A DNA stretch of 64,000 bases from Bolinopsis microptera (lineage: Eukaryota; Ctenophora; Tentaculata; Lobata; Bolinopsidae). The first letter of the stretch is position 1, and each line of letters begins with the position of its first letter. Both the position numbers and the translations under genes were made by a program. The notes under the pieces were generated by a model. That model ran no database searches and was not told the origin of the DNA. It saw only the letters and a list, made by a program, of their open reading frames with translations. The stretch is from NCBI RefSeq assembly GCF_026151205.1, contig NC_087074.1, forward strand, positions 16,377,962 through 16,441,961, given 5' to 3'. Shown piece after piece: positions 34,722 to 46,337 of this stretch.

Positions 34722-36240
34722 GTGGATATGGAAAACAAGTTCACCATCATCAATGTCTACGACTCACCAGAGCAGTCGTCGTACAAGTCAAAACGCAAGG
34801 CTGGAGATGGCTCCCCTTACATGACAACATTAGAGCACCTCCTTGACTTTAAAGCTCAGAATCCCGATCTTGGCAAGATCTTGCTGGTGGGTGACCTAAA
34901 TGCCCGTACTGGAAACACCAACTTCGACTTTGAAGAAGATGACTCTAACACTGAACCAGATGAAATCCCCTCCAACCATCCAAAAACTAGCGGGAGAGTA
35001 AGCAAGGATCAAGTACTTAACCCAGGGGTAACCTATTGTTAGATTTCCTCTCTTGTAATCGACTATCGCTGCTAAACGGTAATACACTGGGAGACATCTT
35101 TGGGAAATATACCTCTGTCAACTACAATGGTGCTAGCGTAGTTGACTATATGGCAGTCAAATGCTTCATGCACCAACTTTCAGAAGACCTATTTCTATTG
35201 AAAATGTCGAAGTACCGTTACTGAAAAGTACTATAGTAACCCACCTCCTCTGGGCCGATGACCTGATTCTGTTGGCTCTCGACCAAGAGAGTCTTCAGAG
35301 AATGTTAGAAGTTGTACACACCTACTGTCAAGAGTGGGGGTTATCGGTTAACATATCAAAAACAGCAATTATGGTGTTCAACCGGGCAGGACGGGTGCTC
35401 AAGGACAGTACAAATTTTGTCTACGGAGAAATGACGGAGAAATGACCTTGCCATCAGTGCGTGAGTACACATATCTTGGAATTACGTTCACACTCACGGG
35501 ATCATTAAAACTTACTCAGATAAAGCTTAGAAAAAAAGGACTCCGGAGCTACTTCTCTCTCAAGAGTATGCTTGACCTTCGATACCTTCGGTAGACAACT
35601 ATATTTAAGCTTTTCGACAACCTGATTGTTCCTGTTCTTTCCTACGGGTGCCAGATATGGATTCCCATGACAAATTCCATGTCTGTCTTTGCATCAGGGA
35701 GTCATCCGGCTACACAGGATACAGCAAAAGACCCTCTGGAGAAAGTCCACCAATCATTCATGAAATGGACCATGAATGTCAACAAATCGACTTGGAACAC
35801 CGCTGTTTGGGATGACACTGGAAGATACCCGCTAGCTATCGATCTTTCGTCCCAAGTCTATAGCTACCTGGGGAGGTTGGAGGGACTGGACAAAGAGGGA
35901 TGCTCTTCCTTAGTGAGGCATGCTGACCCCGAGCAGAGGGATCTGAAATTGTTGTGGTTCTCCCGGCTGGAATCCACCAGGAACACAGTGAAACAGCTAT
36001 CAGGAGGAAGCGATCTTTCAAACCCTCTCAAAATCAGCGAGGCTATGAAAACCTTTTTTTGTTCAACAATGGAACAAAGAGCGAAAACTCAACAGAAAAT
36101 TGGGATTCTACAACCTCATCAAGGCAAGCTTCGGTTGCGAAACATACCTGTCGATCAACCTACGGCCATAGCAGACTAGGAGACTTGCGCAGATCTTTGC
36201 ACATCCTACGGCTACAACCATCGGAGACCTAGGAAGGTTC
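34722..36240 (+). pseudogene. Degenerate LINE with endonuclease and RT pieces
   Basis: 34722-35042 encodes part of an APE-type endonuclease (FTIINVYDSPEQS, ILLVGDLNARTG). 35161-35445 encodes the RT catalytic block (LLWADDLILLALDQESLQRM, then CQEWGLSVNISKTAIMVFNR). 35450-36180 encodes the RT C-terminal region (YTYLGITFTLTGSLKL; PVLSYGCQIWIP). The fingers/palm between endonuclease and YADD-like block are deleted, and several frameshifts and stops occur. Dead. Confidence 0.8.
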
Positions 36241-36597
36241 CTTACCAAAGCTCATGAACGGAGATTCCCTTATAAAGCATCCTCTGAAAAAATTCCTAAC
36301 AATAACAATATTGCCTAATTAAATGTAAGATTCGGGACACTTTTATAAGAGTTAATTTAAATTATTAAAAAAATAAATCTCATTCTGAAGATTTGCGGGG
36401 ATTATTTTTTGTTTATTATAGTGGTTGCAATTTTATTCTCATTCTCTTGTATATATACTTTTTGACTTTTGGGTAAATTTACTTTTTATATTGGGTCAGA
36501 CATTACCATGTAATTTGACTTTTGAATCGTTTAATCCGTTTAATCTGTTAATTGAAATTCCGTTTCCAGGGCAGTATCCCGAAGCAGCTCCCCATTT

Positions 36598-37409
36598 TTA
36601 TTGGTTCTGTTGGAAATACCAATCACAGTCGTTCTCGTCCCTTATTGATAGGTGAGCGTTAAAATCCCCAATCACCTCCAAGAAGTTGTGAGCAGGGACC
36701 TGTGAGACTGCAAACCTAAGATCGTTATGAAACTTCTCTGCTGCTTCTACACTATCAGGCTCCGTAGGTCCATAGACACCGACGAGGGTTGGTTTAGGAT
36801 TCCCTTTGAGAGATATCTTAATGATTCTTTCTGTCACTGGTGTTATCTCCGTAGCTGCGTCAAATGCTTTGCTAGTTAGGATGAATCCCACTCCGCCTAC
36901 TGCTGCCTGGGCCCGATTCCTAGTAGCTGATGAAGTAATCAGATAGAGCTGCCCTTGCCAACTCTCTCTACTTTGACATGCTCTTCATGGACTATCCTGT
37001 GCTCTTGGATACCTACAATCTCTTCGCCACTCTTCTCGAAAAGATGTACCATCTTCAGTTTCCTCTTGGCAGTTCTTATCGTTTTAGTGTTAAGAGCGCC
37101 TACCCAGGTAATGCCGGTACATGAAAATAAACTTTTTTTGTTGTTTTCGTTTATACTGTTAGTGTTGGTTGAATTGTTTCAGGTTGATTAAGGGGGCCGG
37201 GGGGTCTCATCATTCACCACCCTTCCATTCGGATTTAAGTTGGTGAAATCATTGCCACCTTCACGTCCAGAAACAAAAGTAGGGGCTGATACCCTAGTGC
37301 TGTAAGAACTATTCATCATGTTTCTTTTCTGATGGCTATGTGACACGTGAGCCACCTGCGCCACTGGAATGGCTCTCTTGATAGCTACTTCATCAGTAGA
37401 TGTTCCCAC
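36598..37409 (-). pseudogene. LINE endonuclease fragment on the opposite strand
   Basis: On the minus strand: NTKTIRTAKRKLKMVHLFEK, then IVGIQEHRIVHEE, then VGGVGFILTSKAFDAA, then TLVGVYGPTE and LEVIGDFNAHLS. These are successive motifs of APE-like LINE endonucleases (VGIQEHR, GVGF, VYGPT, GDFNA). The upstream frame 37409-37188 may be the preceding part of the same protein. No RT is attached. Frameshifts separate the blocks. Confidence 0.75.
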
Positions 37410-38034
37410 ATACAGTTATTAAAACGGTAAGATGACATTTGGTGCTCCCATAGTTCCGGAATCTGCTACATCTCAATGAACCCACATCACCATCACGAGC
37501 TTGTTCTGAGGATGCCCGGCTTGTTTTTCGAGGATGCACCCCTAGATCCGCTGTCTTCAGTTACAACTACATCACTGGAGTAGTATGCAGCCCCACCTCG
37601 GGCAGGATGTGGCTCTTCGCAACGCACAGACGGTCTGAATGTACGAAGTTGAATTTTCAGCACCCTAGTAGAGAAAAACCTTTGGGGCCAAAAAGAAACA
37701 TTTTATATTTTCAATAATAACTTTATACTCACACCACACATTTAAGGTATTCCTCTATAAATATTTGCAATAATACACTTAATTCAAATTGCCAATTATT
37801 ACGTTCTCATGAATATAATAACTGAATTATCATCATATTTACATGATTCGTGCCTTCGACGTTATTCGCGGGGATAATTGTGGTGAAATCATAAAAATAT
37901 GACATGAATATAATTATAAATAAATTTTAAGATAAGAAAGTTATTTAATTTAAAGTTTAAACAATTTGCATGAAGTTGAGAAAGATCAATTATTAACCCA
38001 AAGATTTATGAAGGAGCAACCAATTAAATTTACC

Positions 38035-38083
38035 TATAAAAGGTAGGTAAATCACCCTTCAGAGTTAGAATCCATGTTTTACC
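38035..38083 (+). promoter_or_regulatory. TATA-like block upstream of PP3
   Basis: TATAAAAGGTAGG then GAGTTAGAATCCATGTTTTAC: most similar to the blocks at 27091 and 32006. It lies 1.9 kb upstream of the broken PP3 gene. A downstream marker shared with those blocks (ATAATTATAAATGGTGTATT) appears here only at about 39508, after the 12-bp satellite, so the satellite has expanded inside this interval. Confidence 0.35.
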
Positions 38084-38185
38084 TAATAGTAGTAGTAAAT
38101 CTTTCAAAGTACGAAATATCTCTTTAAAAGAGCATCCTAGGCACCTTATAGATATCAAAACGCATAAAAAAGAAAAAGAAAAACA

Positions 38186-38380
38186 TCAACCATCTTCTAA
38201 GTTCTTCCACTCCTCCCTATCTAAAGCTAAAAATCTAAGGTCTTCGAAATCAGTCAAATTCTTAAGTCTAATATCAAGATTTCTACTAGTCAAGTCTTTT
38301 CTAATAACATCTAATAAGTTTAAACATGGTCTACCCCGTCTCCCTTCCATAAAAATATCAGAATTTATAGCAAATAACAT
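38186..38380 (-). pseudogene. C-terminal scrap of a LINE protein
   Basis: The minus-strand frame contains GRRGRPCLNLLDVIRKDL and FLALDREEWKNLE, the pattern of LINE ORF2 C-termini (GRPRxxWxD...AxDRxxWR). Only the last ~64 residues remain. Confidence 0.65.
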
Positions 38381-38429
38381 AGAGGTGTATGCTGGTGAGT
38401 CTTCCTGTCCTCTTATTTACCTAATACTT

Positions 38430-39370
38430 TACCTAATACTTTTGTACTAAAGTCAGGCTAGTACTTTACCTAGAACTTTACCTAGAACTTTACCTAGTAC
38501 TTTACCTAGTACCTAATACTTTACCTAGTACTTTACCTAGTTCTTTACCTAGTACCTAATACTTTACCTAGTACTTTACCTAGTTCTTTACCTAGTAACT
38601 CATACTTTACCTAGTACTTTTCCTAGTACTTTACATAGTACTTTACCTAGTACTTTTCCTAATAGTTTACTTAGTACTTTACCTAGTACTTTACCTAGTA
38701 CTTTACCTAGTACTTTACCTAGTACCTAATACTTAACCTAGTACTTTACCTAGTACTTTACCTAGTACTTTACCTAGTACCTAATACTTTACCTAGTACT
38801 TTACCTAGTACTTTACCTAGTACTTTACCTAGTACCTAATACTTTACTTAGTACTTTACCTATTATTTTACCTAATACTTTTGTACTAAAGCTGTTTTAA
38901 AGGTCAGGCTAGTACTTTACCTAGTACTTTACCTAGTACTTTACCTAGTACCTAATACTTTACCTAGTACTTTACCTAGTACTTTACCTAGTACTTTATT
39001 TAGTACTTTACCTAGTACTTTACCTAGTACTTTACCTAGTACTTTACCTAGTACTTTACCTAGTACTTTACCTAGTACTCTACCTAGTACTTTACCTAGT
39101 ACTTTACCTAGTACCTAATACTTTACCTAGTACTTTACCTAGTACTTTACCTAGTACTTTACCTAGTACCTAATACTTTACCTAGTACTTTACCTAATAC
39201 TCTACCTAGTACCTTACCTAGTACTTTACCTAGTACTTTACCTAGTAATTTACCTAATACTTTACCTAGTACTTTACCTAGTAATTTACCTAATACTTTA
39301 CCTAGTACTTTACCTAGTACTTTACCTAGTAATTTACCTAGCACTTTACCTAGTTATTTACCTAGTACTT
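38430..39370. repeat. 12-bp tandem satellite, about 75 copies
   Basis: The unit TACCTAGTACTT is repeated with variants (CTAATACTT, a 6-bp insertion TACCTAATACTT junction). The period of 12 keeps a minus-strand frame open for 61 codons as a KVLG tetrapeptide repeat (39344-39159). This is a consequence of the period, not a gene. Confidence 0.95.
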
Positions 39371-39953
39371 TTGTAAAGCTGTTAAATAAAGGTCAGGCTT
39401 CCGTAGCACTCTTCTATAAAATGGCATTCCTTACGATTTGTGCATTGAATAAAATCCATTATGTATGATTTCAATGGGAATTTTTATGTAAACTAAGCCA
39501 GTGTTTATAATTATAAATGGTGTATTGGGGAATTACAACAGGTTCTCCCGGCACATACCACGTGGCAGACGATGGAACAGTAATCTTCTTTTCTCGTATC
39601 ATTCTTTGGCGTGCGTGTGGTTGTTCACATATTACGTAATCACTTTGGGGCAATTTTAAAGCCCCCTCCGTTATCTGTTTTACACATAGCTATTGCATTA
39701 AAATTACACTAACGTAATCATTTAGAAACCCCCCCCCCCCTCTCACTTCTCAGTGATTATGAAATATTTGAACCTATCCAAAACCAAGCCTGGGTTTGCT
39801 TTAAATATAGTTATCCTGGTCCCAATTAAACCTTCTTGCGTCCTAAGATGGCGTTTCTTTCGTCTCACATATGATATTTATCCCGTAATACTGCTTTGTA
39901 ACCTTTAAAAGTTTGTTATATTAATTATATACATAATTCAGCCAAGGCACGCA

Positions 39954-40576
39954 ATGCCTCTAGACGAGACCAACAACGAGAGCTATAGATGGTTGAGAAG
40001 TGTGGGTAACGACTGGCAGTTTCATGTCGAGGATCTACACCCAAAACAGCTCAGCCGGCTCTACAAGAGGTTCGACACCTTCGATCTAGACAGTGACGGT
40101 CGTATGGACATGGAAGAGGTCCTGTACTGGCCCGACAGAATGAGGCAGTTGGTGAACGCTACTGACGAACAGGTCGAGAAGATGAGGGCTGCTTGCTACA
40201 CCTTCTTCCTCAACAAAGGAGTGGATCCAGAAAAGGGACTTCTCAGAGACGACTGGGTTGAAGCTAACAGGGTCTTTGCTGAGGCTGAGAGAGAGAGAGG
40301 GAACGACGTGGTGAACCCTCCTTGATTGGTCTTTTGTCAGACGCTTACTACGATGTCCTGGATGATGACGGTGATGGTACTGTTGATGTTGATGAACTAA
40401 AGACCATGATGAAGGCTTTTGATGTGCCTCAGGAGGCTGCCTACACCTTCTTTGATAAAGCTGACATTGACAAGAGTGGAAGACTGGAGCGAAACGAACT
40501 GGTGCATCTCTTCAGAAAGTTCTGGATGGAGTCCTACGATCCTCAGTGGGACGGTGTCTACGCTTACAAATACTAA
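39954..40576 (+). pseudogene. Photoprotein copy 3 (PP3), frameshifted
   Basis: Homologous to PP1 over the full 206 codons and nearly identical to it. A GA run at about 40288-40300 has one extra GA compared with PP1 and PP2, so translation leaves frame after AEAERER and stops at 40323-40325, giving 123 residues with only EF-hand 1. The second part (40322-40576) is still intact and encodes EF-hands 3 and 4. Minor changes: DETNNES for DENNNES, MEEVLYW for MDEVLYW, DKAD for EKAD, ELVHLF for ELIHLF. Because the lesion is a 2-bp change in a microsatellite, it may be a recent allele or an assembly error rather than an old pseudogene. Confidence 0.9.
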
Positions 40577-41520
40577 GCTTATTCATGAACTCGGATATCT
40601 TGTATCTATTGATTCGCCTGTTGAATTTGTCATAGTTTTGAATTTTGGAAGTTTATTGAATCCGTGTATTTGGTTGTTGTTAATGTTATATTTATGCATT
40701 ATGGTTGCGCATTGTTATGGTCTTGGTTTTAATTAGTCCAGAAAACTGAATTACTTACTAATTTATCAAAAATGAACATACAATTAAATATAAAATGATT
40801 TAAATTACCGGCAAATTGCCAGTCAACATCTTTCAACATTTTATAACCTAACTGATCCATCTCAATTTTAATTTATTACAGTACTTTGCCAGCTCTAAAC
40901 CTATTTAGTAAACATCTGTATCTTCTTTTCTCCCAATATTTTTAGTAAATTAGACTATGATTGACCAGCTATTCATCAGACTCAGAGCTCACATCATGGT
41001 GGTGAAACTGAATGAAGTATCTACAATCTACATATCGAGCAGTACGTGCTTATAAATTGTATTATAAGGCATAAGCCTCTAGTGAACCATATCACATATG
41101 AAACGCTTAACAACTAACAGTAACTCAGTAACAAGAGGCCCTACTGACACTGGTCAAAATGTCAGTCAAAACCGCGAAATTTCGGTCAAGGGGACGGGAG
41201 AAAAGCACCTCTTCAAAAATCTTCCAAAATCTCATTTCATATTCTGATGATTTTCCGTTTATTAAAGCTTTCTTTGGTAATACTAATAAAGCTTTTTTGT
41301 GCCATCCACAGTGACAAATACGAAAAATATGAACACTTTTCGTATCTCGGTGAATTATAATAATTTACCAGGGGACCCCAGGCTATTATGTTCAATTTCA
41401 TAAACATATATTCCGCCGAATAAAGATTTGGCGGAATGACAGGCTGAGCGCGCGAAAAGTGGCATGCAACGTATGTCAAGTAAATAATAATATGACCAGG
41501 GTTCAGCTGTCGTTTTGGGA
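40577..41520. other. PP3 3' flank and spacer
   Basis: The first ~280 bp are related to the PP1/PP2 3' flanks but clearly diverged. Positions about 41370-41450 contain an inverted relative of 34130-34195 (shared CAGCCTGTCATTCCGCCGAAT and GGGGTCCCCAGG-like sequence), an unclassified dispersed repeat. No gene is supported. Confidence 0.6.
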
Positions 41521-41731
41521 TTAAGGGGCTGCCCACACTACGCCTCTATTCCCCGAATGTCTGCCCACACTACGCCATGTTTTGACAGGCCACATGGCGT
41601 GGGTCAAAAAAACCGGATTTACACAACGAGGCGCGTAGTGTGGGCAGAGCTCCAGCCAGTTGGGAGCCAAAACATGGCGTAGTGTGGGCAGACATTCGGG
41701 GAATAGAGGCGTAGTGTGGGCAGACCCTTGA
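41521..41731. mobile_element. ~200-bp fold-back MITE, TTAA-type target
   Basis: Near-perfect terminal inverted repeats of about 57 bp (41526-41584 versus 41669-41727) beginning GGGCTGCCCACACTACGCC. Each arm contains the CTGCCCACACTACGCC motif twice. It is flanked by TTAA (41521-41524) and TTGA (41728-41731), consistent with a decayed TTAA duplication. Confidence 0.75.
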
Positions 41732-42498
41732 TTCACGATGTCAATCCTTCGCAGCTCGGTGAGGCACAGTGGTGCATCTCGCCGATTTACCGAATGTGGT
41801 TGCGAGAAGAATTATTTGCGAGACGAATTATTTGATGCGCGGCGCGACCCAGTACAAGTAGTGCATAGCGCTACAAAGCAGACCCTTACGCTTCGGCTTA
41901 TTGGGCACCCAATTGAGCTGGTTGGCGGTGCCCTGTTAACCTTGTGGGAACTAGGTTCAATTGGAGTCGGTTGTCGGCGGTCACCCAATTTATTCGAGGG
42001 CAAATTGAAGCTATTACTAAATCGCTGACCTTTGACCGACAATAATTTCGGCTTGGAACAATATTTTTCCATATTGCAGGGACCGAAAGCATTTGATAAA
42101 TAACAGAAACATCAAATCACGAGACCCCCACGAGACTCAATAACACTACACCATACACGAATCTACCAGACATGAGACAAGCTACCTTATCGAACCTTAT
42201 TTGAAGTTGAACGGACATTAAATGAACGGACATAATTATGAATGGACATTAAAATGAACGCTCGAAGGCATTCAAAACCATCAAAAATCCAAATTTGTTC
42301 ATATTTTTTGGCGTTTTAAAAATTGTAGCACTAGAAGATTATTTGTAAATCAATTTGTCATGCAATAAGTAAGAAAAGCAGTAAAAATGTCAAAATATCT
42401 GTCATATATCAGTGTCTGTGATAATCAAAGTTGTTTAAAAACAACGAAATATGACCGGATTTGATGAACATATCAAAGGTCCTTTTCGTCAAATGGGT
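41732..42498. other. Spacer; unrecognised 96-codon frame
   Basis: A + frame at 41738-42028 encodes a product with no recognisable domain, and a competing 86-codon frame lies on the other strand. Several GAACGGACATTAA-type short repeats occur at about 42205-42255, related to 48535-48610. No gene is claimed. Confidence 0.4.
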
Positions 42499-42717
42499 TA
42501 CTGTCACCAAGATGTAATCAGATCGAACGCAGAAATTAGATCGAACCGGTTTGATCTAGGACATAGGAATTAGATCGAACGCTGGCGCGAGATACATATT
42601 CAAATACATCATACATTGAAAGCCGCGCCGCACGTTCGATCTAATTCTAATTCCTAGATCGAACCGGTTCGATCTAATTTCTGCGTTCGATCTAATTACA
42701 TCTTGATGACAGTTATC
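42499..42717. mobile_element. ~218-bp fold-back MITE
   Basis: Terminal inverted repeats of about 50 bp starting ACTGTCACCAAGATGTAAT on the left and the reverse complement of ACTGTCATCAAGATGTAAT on the right. The arms contain multiple GATCGAAC motifs. No certain target duplication and no coding sequence. Confidence 0.75.
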
Positions 42718-43355
42718 GTGCATTAAATATTTCATGCTGAAAGAATAAAGCATCAGTAATACCCGCTTTTTGAAAACCATTTTTTGTTAGACCACCTCGG
42801 TCCTGCATTTCAGTGTAAATTTAGTAACTCCGAAGAAGTGAACGAGGAAGCCGAAGATCAAGAAAGTGATTATGCCATAATGCGATTGATTGGGGGACTG
42901 GTCCGTAGTACCAGCCAATGTTTACTCAAAAGTAATATATAATTGAAATAAGTTAAATATTCATCCCCGAGGGGCACGCAGATTATAATTGTGATGTTAT
43001 CTATTAAAACTAATCGATTAAAATTTTATTGGTCGAGTCGACTGGCCCTGATCTGCAAACATATTTGATATTAGTAACTTTATGATGCTGCCTCACCGCA
43101 ATAAGGTGTGTTATCAGTGTAGATATGCGCTATGTGGCAGTGAAATAAGGAATGTGCTGTTAGAATGGCAGGTGGTTTGAAATGTTGTCCTGATTCAGAT
43201 TGTTTAATTTAATTGAGCTGTATGAGTTTGGTTTTGAGTGATTATTGACTATGTTCTTTGTGATTTACGTAATCCAGGTAGGTTGTGGAGTAAAAATGGT
43301 GGCCATTCGTCGTTGCAGCCAGCACTTTGCAAGTCTAGTAGTACTTTTTTTGACG
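42718..43355. other. Spacer, no recognised content
   Basis: AT-rich sequence. A 72-codon frame at 43245-43463 runs into the Penelope element end and has no recognised domain. Confidence 0.4.
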
Positions 43356-43469
43356 AATTCTTATATATTGGTAATCTTGTTTTCCTCTTATGAGTGGGTC
43401 AATCATTTATTTTTAATTGTAGTTGACGAAATGAGAGTCTCCACTCAGTGTGTTAAAACATAATTCTTT

Positions 43470-43512
43470 GTCGACGTTTCGGCTACATGCCTTTGTCATA
43501 AACAGGACGTAC
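43470..43512 (-). other. Hammerhead-like motif in PLE copy 1 (tentative)
   Basis: On the minus strand: TTTATGACAAAGGC-ATGTA-GCCGAAACGTC. A GGC/GCC stem capped by ATGTA is followed by GAAACGTC, the conserved 3' half of hammerhead ribozymes that occur in PLE terminal repeats. The expected CTGATGA half is represented only by a diverged CTGTTTATGA, so activity is doubtful. Confidence 0.35.
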
Positions 43513-43890
43513 TGAAAACTTACATAGCTGCAAAGATACAATGTTAAAATAATCTATTAATACTACGAAATATAACAACAAAAATAACATCTTGAAACCC
43601 AACAAAGATCACAAATTTTTCCAAAAGAAACATAAAATATAACGGCTAAAAGAATCCACACCGCAACAAGCCGTGAACAATTCCTCATAGTACTACAAAC
43701 ATTTTACCAAGATAGCTCCTTCATAAAACTGAGTAATCAAAAATTATCTAGGTTAATAAGTTCAATATTACATTAACTTCCAAGTATATTTTATCCAATC
43801 ACCTTCATTTACGGACTCAGACAATTGAGTATTTATTTCTGTGTTCTGGGTTTTCACGTTTTATTAGAACCGACTGCCACAATTGACGGT

Positions 43891-46337
43891 CTACATTACA
43901 TAGTCTTTACATCTTTTTCGAACTATAAACCGAAACGGTATGTTTGGCATTGAAATGTAGGCATGCTCCTCTAGGTAGTGCTTCCCCATGGCCGTAGATT
44001 TGTTGCCATCCCTTACTGATTTGTAGTGTTCCCAGGCTCTACTTCTTTTAAACCTACCAGTTTCCCCAATGTAGGACTTATTACATATTTGGCATATTAA
44101 TTGGTAGCAAATGTTTTTGATCATGCAGGATTTATCGCACTGGTAGCATTTGCTGTCACTTTGTTTATTGCATTTTGTTTGCTGTAGGCTAGATCTTGTT
44201 AAAGCTTCCATGAGACGTTGTCCTGATGTGAATGTTACCCTGGTGGAATCCAAGAGGTTTTGATTTCTTAGGGTATAGTAGACTTTTCGACACGTCTGTT
44301 CATTTATATAAGGTAATGATAAGTAAGCTATTTTTGAGTTCTTTTTAGGCGCATTTTGTTTATCCAGTGTATTCTGTGTTTCTCGAATAAGTTTCTTGAC
44401 AATATTAGGAGGGAAACTATTCTTCTTTAGCATATCTGCTATTCTATTGATACTGAGATCTTGTAGTTCAGGTGTGGAGCTGTTATTGATACTGATAGCC
44501 CTTCTGATCTCATTTTTGGCTGAGTTCAGAATCGTTGTACGAGGGTGAGCAGAGGCATAATTTAGGAATATGTCCTGGCTGGTTGGTTTAACAAATAAGG
44601 AAAAGTCTAACCTCTTGTCCACCGTATTCATAAAGATGTTCAGGTCCAAAAATGCAATACAATCTTTGGAGCACTCATATGTGAACTGTATATCCCTGTT
44701 CAACGAGTTAATGTAGTTAAACAGCAATAGTACTGTGTCTTCATCTCCCTCGATTATGCTGAAGCAGTCATCTACATATCTATCCCACATATCTATGATT
44801 AGGAGTCCTACTGGTTTGGGGGGAGCTTCTGGTATGTAGGAATAGTCGTTCTCCATCAGAGGCAATTCGATTGTACAGTAAACATAGATTATTGCAAATG
44901 GTGGAGCTGGTTTCACACCCATGCCGAGTCCATTTAGTTGTTGGTAGAAATTTGAATCAAATCTGAAGTATCCTGCCTGTATTGCTGATTTGAGGACCAA
45001 GTCAAAGTTCCCGAGGTCCATTCCATTTGTATCGATTTTATCCCTGTTGTTTTTTATGAACTTTATGATAACTTTGTGTCCTTCTACAAGTGGGACATTT
45101 GTGCAGAGGCTTTTCACATCAGCCGTGAACATTATGTGGTTTGTGTTTATTCTTCCCATCCAATGATCTTCTAATTTTTGCCGAAATTGAGGAGTGTTCT
45201 TAGTGTTAACGGGAACCAAGTCTAGTGCTTGGTTAAGTATATTGGTAACAAAATGACCTAGTCTTTCCGCTGGTGAATCTACTTGGGATGTGACAGGTCG
45301 CAAGGGTGGCGGTGAAATATCTTTGTGTGTTTTCCATGTACAATAAAACTCTGGTATACGAGGAAGATATGGATTACAATGTTCTCCGATCCAAGGATAT
45401 TTTTGTGTAAGTGAAATTATCAAGCCATCTATATCTGTGTTCATGCGAGGAAGAGGATTTTTGGGCAGTTGTTTGTATGTACGAGTATCAGATAGCATTT
45501 CCTCTACCTGGCCTTCTTAATGTAGAAAGTTTTATCTGAGATCACGAACTGTTTATCTTTATCAGCTACTTTGATTACAATGTCGTCCCTAGCTCTCAGC
45601 TCTTTAACTATCTTCTGTTGTTGGTCAATAGTTTTCAGAGTGGTGTGGTGTTGTTTCTTTCCTAGGGCCTTGTCATAATCCAATATAACTGCGGCTTTCA
45701 CTGCATGGAGAACGTGTTCTTTGGCTGGGTTATTAATTTGTTGAGGCTGAAATTTGAAATCTTCTGGTTTTCTTAGAAAAAGCGGCTTGTTAGTCTGATC
45801 CACTTCTGTAATATTATTTAAGTACCTAGATCCATACGCATAGCGTTCTAATCCAACTTCAACTTCCTTCAGCATCTCAGCTTTCTCCTGTTTTCTAGTG
45901 GGCATGTTTGGTAGGGCGAATTTTGGACCTTTATCTAAGAGCTCTAATGTGCCATCCGGTAGGTCGGGTGTTCCAATTACTGTGACTCTTGGTGTGGACT
46001 TAGGTTGATTAATAGGTGGTCGTTCCCAGGTGGTGAGTTTCTTTAATTTCTTCTTTAGTGTTTCTAATTTGTCTCTTTCTATAACTGCTTTTATTTGACC
46101 TGAGTATAGTTCAAGATAGTCTAGGGAATCTTTTTTGAATTTCGTCTGAGCTCTCGTTTTACTATTTAAATTTAAAATGTATGACAACATATCTTCAAGT
46201 TTTCTTTCTAGGTCTTTTGTTATTCTAAATGAATCTTTGATCTTTAGGTTTAGGATGCCCTTCTTCCAGGCTAGGGTGGTCTTAAGATGTGCTTGTAGAA
46301 ATTTTGATGGAGTGTTAGGAATTTTAGGGTTTACCAA
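43891..46337 (-). pseudogene. Penelope-like RT with GIY-YIG endonuclease, one frameshift
   Basis: The N-terminal part (46337-45504, 277 residues) carries a basic, Lys-rich region, LLDKGPKFALPN and IKVADKDKQFVISD, all typical of the PLE N-terminus. The second part (45498-43891, 535 residues) has RT blocks FTADVKSLCTNVPL, MGVKPAPPFAIIYVY, catalytic RYVDDCFSII and FLDLNIFMN, then a GIY-YIG endonuclease (LICQICNKSYIGETGR, then AWEHYKS). The two parts are out of frame by one base near 45500, between IKKA and VEEMLSDT, which would be contiguous in a normal PLE. Otherwise nearly complete, so the insertion is fairly young. Confidence 0.9.

Noticed and set aside
39159-39344. 61-codon frame of KVLG repeats
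   Set aside because: A 12-bp satellite necessarily keeps a frame open; there is no start context or conserved non-repeat sequence.
41738-42028. 96-codon plus-strand frame
   Set aside because: No recognisable domain, competing frames on the other strand, and it begins directly at a MITE end.
45498-45506. Programmed frameshift between the two PLE frames
   Set aside because: There is no slippery heptamer or pseudoknot that I can see, and a single-base loss explains the break between IKKA and VEEMLSDT; treated as a mutation.
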